This document shows, one piece after another, positions 7,442 to 14,324 of a stretch of 45,237 nt of DNA (position 1 is its first letter; each line of letters opens with the position of its first letter). The position numbers and the translations under genes were made by a program. The DNA comes from a virus, in the IMG/VR virus record IMGVR_UViG_3300031951_000319, positions 1 to 45,237 of that record; one strand, 5' to 3'. The notes beneath the pieces were generated by a model. It did no database searches. It saw only the letters and a list, made by a program, of their open reading frames with translations, and had not been told where the DNA came from.

Positions 7442-7906
7442 ATGAATACAGCGTTAATATCGTTAGAAGGCGTGCTGTGTACCGAAGTTGGGGATCCAAT
7501 CCCAGACGGTATTAAACTATATAGAGTACTAGCACAAAACTACCGCATGACTATTGGGTCAGATCAAAACCCAGAACTTACAGAACATTGGCTTAAATCT
7601 AATCTCATAGTTGGTTATGCCCAAATCTATGATGATAGATGTGCTTTTGAGGGTAAAGATCTACGCATGCGTCAGCTAGATGTTGCCAGATCTCAAGGCA
7701 GAGTAGAGCTTTTTATAGATCCAGATGTAGATAGATGTGCCTATGCGCTCGCCAACAATGTACCTACATTGTTATTTTCTGCACCAAAGTTTGTTAGAAC
7801 TACCCGTCCGGTAAGGCCCTGGAAAGAATTATCTGCAGAAGTAGAGCGTCAACGATTGGCTCTGTTAGATGCTGATTTGGGCAGCAAGGTAAAGAGATTT
7901 GAATGA
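7442..7906 (+). CDS. HAD-like protein lacking the catalytic aspartates
   Basis: This 154-aa protein has the layout of a small HAD-family phosphatase. The first strand reads ALISLEGVL where active HAD enzymes have D-x-D-G; here the positions are S7, L8, E9, G10, so the nucleophilic Asp is replaced by Ser and the second by Glu. A later FIDPDVDRCAYALANNVPTLLF fits the HAD motif IV strand and loop (Asp present). It starts directly after the TAG of the nucleotidyltransferase-like gene and overlaps the next by ATGA, so the three are co-translated. It may be a pseudo-phosphatase with a binding or regulatory role. Confidence 0.5.
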   Translation: MNTALISLEGVLCTEVGDPIPDGIKLYRVLAQNYRMTIGSDQNPELTEHWLKSNLIVGYAQIYDDRCAFEGKDLRMRQLDVARSQGRVELFIDPDVDRCAYALANNVPTLLFSAPKFVRTTRPVRPWKELSAEVERQRLALLDADLGSKVKRFE

Positions 7907-9396
7907 ATATAGTATTTCTTGGGGGAGAAGTCCCCTCTCATAGACTTCTTTTGATTGATAGTGGAGTAAAACATATAGGCGTTAGTTACTGGGGCCTAGC
8001 TAAACGCGGTTTACCTAAAACTAAAGACTATCTATTATCAGAGAAATATCCTGATGATGTAAAGATTTATGTAGCCGGTGCCGGATCTAATCCCAACCTA
8101 AGTAAGGCTGAGCTAGAAGAACATGCGGCTAACTTCGAGGATTGGGTTGCAATTAACTATGATCGTATATCTGGTGTTGTAGAGTTTGATGCCCCTGCCC
8201 TTGGTCATGACTGGATTGCCCAGCAACGAAAAACTCTTGGATTTGAACTTGGGGATAAATACTGGCCAGTATGGCACTCACAACATGGGCACCCAACTTT
8301 AATGGCTTTAGCAGAGCAGTGGGCTAACATAGCTATTCTGGGAGATACTATAGAAGACGACGCTACGTTATCCGGAAGAACCAGGGCCCTACAAGGGCAG
8401 TTTGGTACTAACTTCCATGGTTTGGGTTGTGCCAAGCCAGACAATCTAAGACAAGTGCCTCTATCCACCGCCAGCACCCTCTCGTGGCTATCCCCCATGA
8501 TGCGAGGAGAAACTATTGTCTGGGATGGAACTAAACTAGTACGATACCAAAAGAAACAAAAAGACCAGGCACGGCCACGTTATAAAGCTGTTATTGAACG
8601 GGCAGGTTTGGATTTCGATAAGATTATTAATGATGATAGTAACGAGGTAACTCGCCTCGCTATTTGGAGCTACCTGCAGCTGGAGGAATCTTTGGACAAG
8701 AAAAAACCACCACATTTAAGATTGTTATCTGATAACAGTGATGACATAGATACTCCCGGTTCTGCGGAAACACTAGGGTTGGAACCTGATAACAAGGACT
8801 TAGATATGCGGAAAGAAAACACCCCAGCAACTATGAAAATAGTTCCTAGAGACCCATCAGAAACTATGAATTTACCCGTATTTTCAGTATCTACGAAGAG
8901 AGTTATAGATAAAGATGAAGATGGAAGGGACCTGATAAGAGACGTAAATGTGCTCGGAACTAACCAGTCTTCATTGCGTCAATGTAATACATGTTTTGTT
9001 GCAGCAAATTGCCCCGCATTTAAGGAAAATAATGCTTGTGCATTCAACCTTCCAGTAGAGGTTAAGACTAAAGACCAATTGAAGGGATTGCTCAATGCCA
9101 TCATCGAGATGCAAGGTGCTAGAGTTGCCTTCTCTCGTTACGCCGAAGAATTAAACGGCGGGTATCCAGATCCCAATACTGGGCAGGAAATTGATCGACT
9201 ATTTAAGATCGTAAAGCAACTGAAAGAACTGGAGGACAATCGAGAGTTTGTCCGGATGACCGTCGAAAGACAGACCTCTGGAGGTGTTATGTCTGCCCTA
9301 TTTGGAGACAGAGCCAACACCCTCAGACAACTGCCTGGCGATGGGCTATCCGAGTCAGAAACTAGTAAGATTATCTCAGACCATATCGAAGATTAG
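7903..9396 (+). CDS. Putative TGT/DpdA-like TIM-barrel protein with four-cysteine C-terminal domain
   Basis: The N-terminal half of this 497-aa protein has strand-and-loop landmarks in the order expected for tRNA-guanine transglycosylase relatives, including phage DpdA: VVEFDAP (92-98), PVWHSQHGHPT (122-132), NIAILGDTI (142-150), NFHGLGCAKPDNL (170-182) and STASTLSWLS (188-197). DpdA enzymes put 7-deazaguanine bases into DNA. The usual D-S-G and S-D-S catalytic aspartates are not evident, so activity is unsure. Residues 361-379 hold a four-cysteine cluster (C361, C364, C370, C379), probably zinc, followed by a helical tail. It sits just before the ribonucleotide reductase. The call is from pattern reading only. 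Confidence 0.38.
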   Translation: MNIVFLGGEVPSHRLLLIDSGVKHIGVSYWGLAKRGLPKTKDYLLSEKYPDDVKIYVAGAGSNPNLSKAELEEHAANFEDWVAINYDRISGVVEFDAPALGHDWIAQQRKTLGFELGDKYWPVWHSQHGHPTLMALAEQWANIAILGDTIEDDATLSGRTRALQGQFGTNFHGLGCAKPDNLRQVPLSTASTLSWLSPMMRGETIVWDGTKLVRYQKKQKDQARPRYKAVIERAGLDFDKIINDDSNEVTRLAIWSYLQLEESLDKKKPPHLRLLSDNSDDIDTPGSAETLGLEPDNKDLDMRKENTPATMKIVPRDPSETMNLPVFSVSTKRVIDKDEDGRDLIRDVNVLGTNQSSLRQCNTCFVAANCPAFKENNACAFNLPVEVKTKDQLKGLLNAIIEMQGARVAFSRYAEELNGGYPDPNTGQEIDRLFKIVKQLKELEDNREFVRMTVERQTSGGVMSALFGDRANTLRQLPGDGLSESETSKIISDHIED

Positions 9397-9408
9397 AAGG
9401 GACGTAAA

Positions 9409-11442
9409 TTGTTTTCATTTAAGTTAACCGAAGACTTTGTTAATGGATATAGAGGAAAGTCAGTACCTTGGGGCTATAAAGATGCCGCAGGTAACTCGGT
9501 GGGAGAGATAACCTTTTTAAGAACATACTCAAGATTAAAAACAGACGGAACCAAAGAAACATGGGTAGACGTTTGTGAGCGAGTCATCAACGGTATGTAT
9601 TCTCTCCAGAAAGAGCATGCCAAAACTAATCGTCTTCCGTGGAATGACGCTAAGGCTCAAGCATCGGCTAAAGAAGCATTTGACCGTTTGTGGAACTTAA
9701 AGTGGACTCCACCGGGACGTGGACTATGGGTAATGGGAACACCCATAGTAAATCAATACCGAAACTCTGCCGCGCTTCAGAACTGCGCATTCGTGTCTAC
9801 CCTATCTATGACGAAAGTCGATCCATCTAGACCATTTGCATTTTTAATGGAAGCATCAATGCTTGGAGTTGGTGTGGGGTTTGACGACAAAGGAGCGGAT
9901 AAGGACTTTACAATCTACGCCCCTAAGCAAGGAGAACAATATGTCGTATCAGACACCAGAGAAGGATGGGTTGAGTCAGTCAGCCTCCTTATCAATTCCT
10001 ACCTCAGACCAGATTCGTCGGCTCCAGTATTTGATTACAAAGAGATTCGCCCAGCGGGAACGCCAATTAAGACTTTTGGCGGAACAGCGGCGGGACACGA
10101 ACCGTTAGAAAAACTACATAACTATATCCACAGTATATTTAATGGAAGAGCCGGTGAAAAACTCACTCGCAAAGATATTGCTGATATTGGTAATCTAATT
10201 GGCGTTTGCGTCGTTAGCGGTAACGTACGTCGTAGCGCTGAACTTCTTATTGGTCGTATTGACGACCCTGATTTTCTCAACTTAAAGAATGCAGAAGTTT
10301 ATCCAGAACGTAATAGCTATGATCCGGCTAAACCGGGTTGGGCATGGATGTCTAATAACTCTGTGGAAGTCTCTGTAGGACAAGACTTATCTCCCATCAT
10401 TGATGGTATTGCTCGTAACGGTGAGCCAGGTGTAGTCTGGATGGACGTAACTAGACAATATGGTCGTTTATCAGACCCAATCAACAATAAAGACTGGAGA
10501 GCAGCAGGCTATAACCCTTGTGCCGAACAGTCTTTAGAATCTTTTGAATGCTGTACATTGGTAGAAACGTACCTAAATCGTCACGAGAGTTTAGAAGACT
10601 TTAAGAGAACCCTTAAGTTTGCGTATCTCTATGCTAAGACCGTAACTCTACTCCCTACTCACTGGGAAGAGACAAATGCAATTATGCAGCGCAATCGTCG
10701 TATTGGAACATCTATAAGTGGAGTCGCCAACTTTGCGGACAATAAAGGTTTACCGGAGCTCAGATCCTGGATGGATGCGGGATATGAAGTAATTAAGAAC
10801 TATGATCAATCATATTCAGAATGGTTAGGTATCCGAGAGTCAATTAAAATGACCACGGTTAAGCCGTCAGGAACAGTCAGTATTTTAGCAGGAGAATCTC
10901 CGGGAGTTCACTGGCCAGTAGGTGGAAAGTACTTCTTAAGAGCCATAAGATTTGCCAACTCAGACCCTATGCTCCCACTATTTAAGATGGCAATGTATAG
11001 GGTTGAGCCCGCATCAGAATCACCAGACACAACGTCCGTTGTATTCTTCCCAATTGAGTCAAATGCAGTCAGGTCAGAGAAAGAAGTCTCTATCTATGAG
11101 AAAATTGGATTAGCGGCTACAGCCCAAAGGCATTGGTCTGATAACTCGGTATCTGTAACTATCAGCTTTGACCCCGAAACTGAAAGTAATCACATAGGCA
11201 CAGTATTGCATATGTACGATGGCCAGCTGAAGACAGTCTCGTTCCTCCCGTCAGGTAATTCTGTATACCCACAGATGCCTTATACTCAAATTACAAAAGA
11301 AGAGTATGATGAAGCAACTATGACATTATTTCCTATAGACTTTGCGGGAGTATATGCTGGCATGGCGGCAGACGCCGTTGGTGAAGCATACTGCACCACA
11401 GATGCTTGCGAAGTAAAACTAATCAAAGATAATACAAAATAA
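9409..11442 (+). CDS. nrdJ: Adenosylcobalamin-dependent (class II) ribonucleoside-triphosphate reductase
   Basis: This enzyme reduces ribonucleotides to deoxyribonucleotides using a B12 radical. The 677-aa protein is close to full length for the monomeric RTPR type. Visible landmarks are LQNCAF with the redox cysteine C126, GVGVGF (153-158), GNVRRSAELL (271-280), NPCAEQ with the finger-loop cysteine C371, C381/C382, and TTVKPSGTVSILAGESPGVH (482-501). The C-terminal redox pair is present as CTTDAC (C662, C667). The start is TTG at 9409 with AAGGGA upstream. It would supply dNTPs for phage replication without oxygen or a second subunit, but needs host or imported cobalamin. Confidence 0.93.
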   Translation: MFSFKLTEDFVNGYRGKSVPWGYKDAAGNSVGEITFLRTYSRLKTDGTKETWVDVCERVINGMYSLQKEHAKTNRLPWNDAKAQASAKEAFDRLWNLKWTPPGRGLWVMGTPIVNQYRNSAALQNCAFVSTLSMTKVDPSRPFAFLMEASMLGVGVGFDDKGADKDFTIYAPKQGEQYVVSDTREGWVESVSLLINSYLRPDSSAPVFDYKEIRPAGTPIKTFGGTAAGHEPLEKLHNYIHSIFNGRAGEKLTRKDIADIGNLIGVCVVSGNVRRSAELLIGRIDDPDFLNLKNAEVYPERNSYDPAKPGWAWMSNNSVEVSVGQDLSPIIDGIARNGEPGVVWMDVTRQYGRLSDPINNKDWRAAGYNPCAEQSLESFECCTLVETYLNRHESLEDFKRTLKFAYLYAKTVTLLPTHWEETNAIMQRNRRIGTSISGVANFADNKGLPELRSWMDAGYEVIKNYDQSYSEWLGIRESIKMTTVKPSGTVSILAGESPGVHWPVGGKYFLRAIRFANSDPMLPLFKMAMYRVEPASESPDTTSVVFFPIESNAVRSEKEVSIYEKIGLAATAQRHWSDNSVSVTISFDPETESNHIGTVLHMYDGQLKTVSFLPSGNSVYPQMPYTQITKEEYDEATMTLFPIDFAGVYAGMAADAVGEAYCTTDACEVKLIKDNTK

Positions 11443-11453
11443 GGAGAGAGCAC

Positions 11454-11591
11454 ATGCAAGAAGATAACCTAGATCCAGATCTATTTGAAGATGAATTTGA
11501 AGATGAATGGCCTGATGAATTAGGGGATATTGAAGATTTAGAAGATTTGGAAGACTTAGAAGACGAGTTTGAAGAGTTCCATAAAGACTAG
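11454..11591 (+). CDS. 45-aa extremely acidic protein
   Basis: ATG 11454, preceded by AAGGAGAG, to TAG 11589-11591. Of 45 residues, 25 are Asp or Glu and only one is Lys. Residues 26-40 repeat E-D-L units. It sits 11 bases after the reductase gene and before a strong terminator, so it is probably co-transcribed. Such composition fits a DNA-mimic or a flexible acidic partner, but no function is shown. The good ribosome site and the terminator right after it favour a real gene. Confidence 0.65.
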   Translation: MQEDNLDPDLFEDEFEDEWPDELGDIEDLEDLEDLEDEFEEFHKD

Positions 11592-11615
11592 GCAAAAATC
11601 GCCAACACAAACATT

Positions 11616-11649
11616 AGCCCCCGCCATAAAGGCGGGGGCTTAATTATTT
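11616..11649 (+). terminator. Rho-independent terminator ending the left plus-strand block
   Basis: A perfect 10-bp stem, AGCCCCCGCC (11616-11625) with GGCGGGGGCT (11631-11640), has a 5-base ATAAA loop and is followed by TAATTATTT. It lies between convergent blocks: plus genes end at 11591 and minus genes end at 11674. It may also stop minus-strand transcripts, although the U-run is weaker on that side. Confidence 0.88.
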
Positions 11650-11673
11650 AGACAGGGCTATCAGGAGAAGATT

Positions 11674-11775
11674 TTAGTTTTGGCATTCACAGGTTTCAAT
11701 AGAGTAATCTCCATCGGGGGATGTCCAACCAGTGTAGCCTTTCCCGTAGCACAGTGTGCATTCTGTTTTAGTCAT
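11674..11775 (-). CDS. 33-aa zinc-ribbon mini-protein
   Basis: The minus-strand frame from ATG (11775) to TAA (11674) encodes MTKTECTLCYGKGYTGW and ends in CECQN. The CTLCYGKG element matches the C-x-x-C-x-G-x-G repeat of DnaJ zinc domains, and the second pair is C-x-C. It follows the gene at 11778-12059 by 2 bases and is the last gene of the minus block. Small size limits confidence, but the metal ligands are in a sensible pattern. Confidence 0.65.
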   Translation of the reverse strand: MTKTECTLCYGKGYTGWTSPDGDYSIETCECQN

Positions 11776-11777
11776 GG

Positions 11778-12059
11778 TTATGCCGCCACTGAGTAAGTCA
11801 TATCACCTGCGAAATACGTAGGCTTACCTTTCTCGTCTACAACACTTCCTAAAAGCTTGATGCTCTTTCTAGGTGTAGATGTAGAGATGATAGATTTGAT
11901 ATGGCGTTTAGCAGCAGACGCATTTTTCCATGCTGTCATATTTACTGAGACTGTGGTATCTGTTTCATCTAGAAACAGGATTTCACATAACCATGCGCCA
12001 CCTTTTTCAAGATTTTGGCGTAGGTTTACTTTGACACGTTGTTTTACTTTTCGTGGCAT
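11778..12059 (-). CDS. Hypothetical protein
   Basis: This 93-aa protein has a basic N-terminus (MPRKVKQRVKVNLRQ), beta-rich middle (GAWLCEILFLDE) and a helix NASAAKRHIKSIIST. The beta-then-helix pattern loosely recalls small DUF1508-type domains, but I cannot assign it. It is followed 2 bases later by the zinc mini-protein gene. Confidence 0.5.
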   Translation of the reverse strand: MPRKVKQRVKVNLRQNLEKGGAWLCEILFLDETDTTVSVNMTAWKNASAAKRHIKSIISTSTPRKSIKLLGSVVDEKGKPTYFAGDMTYSVAA

Positions 12060-12073
12060 TGTGTTTCCTATTC

Positions 12074-12304
12074 TTATCCGAGTTTATTACTGTTATATCC
12101 TACATGCTTTAGGTCACGTAGGATGTTTTTTGAGGCTCTCCAATCACCAAGTGAAGCAGCGCCAAAGAAGACAATTTTACCCGTCTTTGGATTACGCACT
12201 CTAACGTGCTGCTTACCTTTGGTTCTGGATACCTCGAGACCCGCATCTTCAAGAGCTTTAACTAGCTTTTGGATATGCTTGTCTCTAACTTGCATATACA
12301 GCAT
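12074..12304 (-). CDS. HicA-like small RNA-binding-fold protein
   Basis: I start at the inner ATG at 12304, which has GGGAG upstream; an in-frame ATG at 12322 lacks a ribosome site. The 76-aa product has the alpha-beta-beta-beta-alpha look of HicA/dsRBD-like proteins. A first helix (IQKLVKALEDAGL) is followed by TKGKQHVRVRNPKTGKIVFF with the central His of the HicA active site, then SKNILRDLKHVGY as the last helix. HicA toxins are ribonucleases partnered with HicB. No HicB-like gene is next to it, so an RNA-binding or free-standing phage nuclease role is possible. Confidence 0.5.
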   Translation of the reverse strand: MLYMQVRDKHIQKLVKALEDAGLEVSRTKGKQHVRVRNPKTGKIVFFGAASLGDWRASKNILRDLKHVGYNSNKLG

Positions 12305-12356
12305 GTTCCTATCTCCCTTCATACTGCTGTATACTAGCGGAGTAAGCTCTAATAGG

Positions 12357-12608
12357 CTACTCTCCGTCTAGAACCTCCGGTGCTCCCGGAGGTTTTACTT
12401 CTTGTACCGGATTGAGTTTAACGTCATATACGTAGCTAAACTCGCCCGGTCTTTTAAGGTCATTGATGTTTATCCACCTACCTTGATTACGATCATAGAT
12501 CTCAAGGGAATACTCCCAGTTATCTTTGTTGGTGGGGTCATCAACGCGCCATTTTGCAACTTGCATATGAAATGATACAACTATGTTGTAGTACATTTCT
12601 TTATCCAT
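12357..12608 (-). CDS. Hypothetical protein
   Basis: This 83-aa protein has AAAGGGG upstream of ATG. The segment EMYYNIVVSFHMQVAKWRV ... WEYSLEIYDRNQGRWI reads as beta strands rich in aromatics. There are no metal ligands or membrane segments. The family is not recognised. Confidence 0.5.
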   Translation of the reverse strand: MDKEMYYNIVVSFHMQVAKWRVDDPTNKDNWEYSLEIYDRNQGRWININDLKRPGEFSYVYDVKLNPVQEVKPPGAPEVLDGE

Positions 12609-12626
12609 GGCTACCCCTTTCTGTTG

Positions 12627-13277
12627 TTATCTTAACTTACTAGCCATTGCTTCTAGCCTTGCTTTCATAGCATGGTGTTGAATTTTGGCCGCTTCTACAT
12701 AACTTCCCACCTCCTCATAATTTTCTTCATCTGGAAACCACGTGAACACGTCCTCCTCACTTGGAGGATCTACATAGTTCATTTGGCCACTTGGAGATGA
12801 GAAGTTTCCCTCCTTAACTGCTCGCCCTTTGGTATACATGACGTATCCGGCAAAATCTGAACCGGGTTCATCATAGGCGACGTAAATGTTTGTGTTGGGC
12901 CACCTTGCAGCCAACACTTCATACACCGGCAAGGGTGGAGCCCACGCAGATTCAAACTGAATACGAACAGTTCTATTCTGATTTAATAACGGATTGTTCT
13001 TGCCGTTATCGTAGACAATATTTGCATCTACATTCCATTTAGTCCCCCAATTGAGATTAGACCAGTCATACCAGTCTTTAGCTCCGTAGAGTTTCATGTT
13101 AGTAGATGCGGCATCTTCATCACGTTCAGGCGCTGACTGACCACGCAATGCATTTGGCATTGCTATGACCTTATCAAGACTGAATGCGGTCCCGCTATCC
13201 TCTACTGAATCTAGAAGTTGTTGGACCTCTCCAGGCTCGCCCTGAATGATGACAGTATTACTGCACCAATTAGGCAT
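12627..13277 (-). CDS. YubB/Api92-like protein (DUF1281 type)
   Basis: I take ATG 13277, which has GAGGAG 4 bases upstream, over TTG 13280. The 216-aa product starts MPNWCSNTVIIQG, the hallmark opening of the phage Api92/YubB ferredoxin-like family. Further features are NLNWGTKWNVDANI (about 93-106) and VRIQFESAWAPPLPVY, also typical of that family. Members are common in phages and plasmids and their biochemical role is not established. The C-terminal 40 residues are helical. Confidence 0.75.
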   Translation of the reverse strand: MPNWCSNTVIIQGEPGEVQQLLDSVEDSGTAFSLDKVIAMPNALRGQSAPERDEDAASTNMKLYGAKDWYDWSNLNWGTKWNVDANIVYDNGKNNPLLNQNRTVRIQFESAWAPPLPVYEVLAARWPNTNIYVAYDEPGSDFAGYVMYTKGRAVKEGNFSSPSGQMNYVDPPSEEDVFTWFPDEENYEEVGSYVEAAKIQHHAMKARLEAMASKLR

Positions 13278-13311
13278 CAATCTCCTCTTTCTTTTCTTCT
13301 TGATATTGGTT

Positions 13312-13770
13312 TCATTTACCTTTTCCCTTCTTTTGTGTTATTGCCAGAGTTCCATCTGGCTTGGGCCATTTATACGGCAGGTTATCTCGCACTCGAAACC
13401 GATACCAAATCGGATCTTTACGTTTGAGATTAGATCGGTGAGATTTATGGAACTCATTGTTGTTCCACCACCACGGTGGCTCCCACCCTTCTAGGTCAAA
13501 CTTTGCATATATATCTTGAAGCTGACCTTGAACATTATCGACGAAGCCCCGTTGTCTCCATTCCATGCACATAGCATTTGTGTATAGATATAGATAACCT
13601 TCGTGACCTCGCCACATAACCGCAGCCGGATGATTTCTCCAGCCTTTAGTTAGTCCTAAGTTTGCTCTGAGTATCTGCAGTGCTTCAACTCGTTGCTTAC
13701 CTAATCGTTTGTTGTCTAGAGCCTTAGCTGATCTTTCCATGTCAGGCCAAGGTAAGAATGTGTTTACCAA
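13312..13770 (-). CDS. Pyrimidine-dimer DNA glycosylase-like protein (DenV / MSMEG_6728 type)
   Basis: In this 152-aa protein, residues 3-33 read NTFLPWPDMERSAKALDNKR then LGKQRVEALQIL. This is followed by NHPAAVMWRGHE (46-57) and HKSHRSNLKRKDP (108-120). These match the Pyr_excise family that includes T4 endonuclease V (DenV) and the actinobacterial MSMEG_6728 proteins, which act on ultraviolet-damaged DNA. The start is TTG at 13770 with GAGGTGAG upstream, overlapping the previous gene by 7 bases. Repair of phage DNA exposed to sunlight is a reasonable role; activity is inferred. Confidence 0.72.
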   Translation of the reverse strand: MVNTFLPWPDMERSAKALDNKRLGKQRVEALQILRANLGLTKGWRNHPAAVMWRGHEGYLYLYTNAMCMEWRQRGFVDNVQGQLQDIYAKFDLEGWEPPWWWNNNEFHKSHRSNLKRKDPIWYRFRVRDNLPYKWPKPDGTLAITQKKGKGK

Positions 13771-13934
13771 TCGATACTCACCTCATCCTTATGCTGGACA
13801 GATACTCCTGTTGGAGTTCTAAACACAATGTAATCAGGATGTAAAGTTTCAATCTTTTTCTTTACACCTACGAAGTCTAAACTCTTATCATTAATAATAG
13901 CTTGGACTTCTTCCATATTTGCAAGGTTAATCAT
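13764..13934 (-). CDS. 56-aa hypothetical protein
   Basis: ATG 13934 to TAA 13764 encodes a small mixed-charge protein beginning MINLANMEEVQAII. GGAGG lies just upstream within the end of the previous gene. Overlaps at both ends (8 and 7 bases) fit translational coupling. A helix at the start is followed by two predicted strands (DYIVFRTPTGVSVQ). The family is unknown. Confidence 0.6.
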   Translation of the reverse strand: MINLANMEEVQAIINDKSLDFVGVKKKIETLHPDYIVFRTPTGVSVQHKDEVSIDW

Positions 13935-14088
13935 TATTCACCTCCAACCCTAACATTGGTAGTAGGTCTTCTTGTTTATGTTTGATGAAGAGTTTAACAA
14001 CTGTTTTTTTATCCTCTTCATAACGTGCATCCTCCTGTTCTTTGAACCGGTATGCTGTCATGTATAGTTCCTGCTTTGGTATAGCCAT
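13927..14088 (-). CDS. 53-aa hypothetical protein
   Basis: ATG 14088 to TAA 13927 encodes a charged, mostly helical peptide beginning MAIPKQELYMTAYRF. Its ATG overlaps the previous stop (TAATG) and its end overlaps the next gene. The frame is intact and the coupling fits this block. No family is recognised. Confidence 0.6.
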   Translation of the reverse strand: MAIPKQELYMTAYRFKEQEDARYEEDKKTVVKLFIKHKQEDLLPMLGLEVNND

Positions 14089-14312
14089 TAGTTAGCCTCC
14101 TGGGTAGAAAATAGCGAACCGTCATAGGCGTTGTCAAGAGCCCAGTCTTGTGGGTCTGACACAGGTTCGATGGTTAGTTCGGAAACATTGCCATCAATCA
14201 GTATGTCTGATGCATGTAGCACGAACATTTGGGCATCATCGTGTGAATTGAAGGGACCGATTATGGTCTCTGTCACAGCATCCCAAACTACGCACATAGT
14301 TTCTGCGCACAT
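14088..14312 (-). CDS. Hypothetical acidic protein
   Basis: The 74-aa product opens with MCAETMCVVWDAVTETIIGPF, which reads as a short beta meander, followed by a helix SHDDAQMFVLHASDIL and an acidic tail. AAAGGAG lies 5 bases upstream. It lies directly downstream of the VWA protein gene, so it may be expressed with the AAA+/VWA pair. Confidence 0.55.
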   Translation of the reverse strand: MCAETMCVVWDAVTETIIGPFNSHDDAQMFVLHASDILIDGNVSELTIEPVSDPQDWALDNAYDGSLFSTQEAN

Positions 14313-14324
14313 AGTTACTCCTTT

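Noticed and set aside
9380-9409. Cobalamin riboswitch upstream of the B12-dependent reductase
   Set aside because: Only 12 bases separate the genes, far too short for a cobalamin riboswitch.
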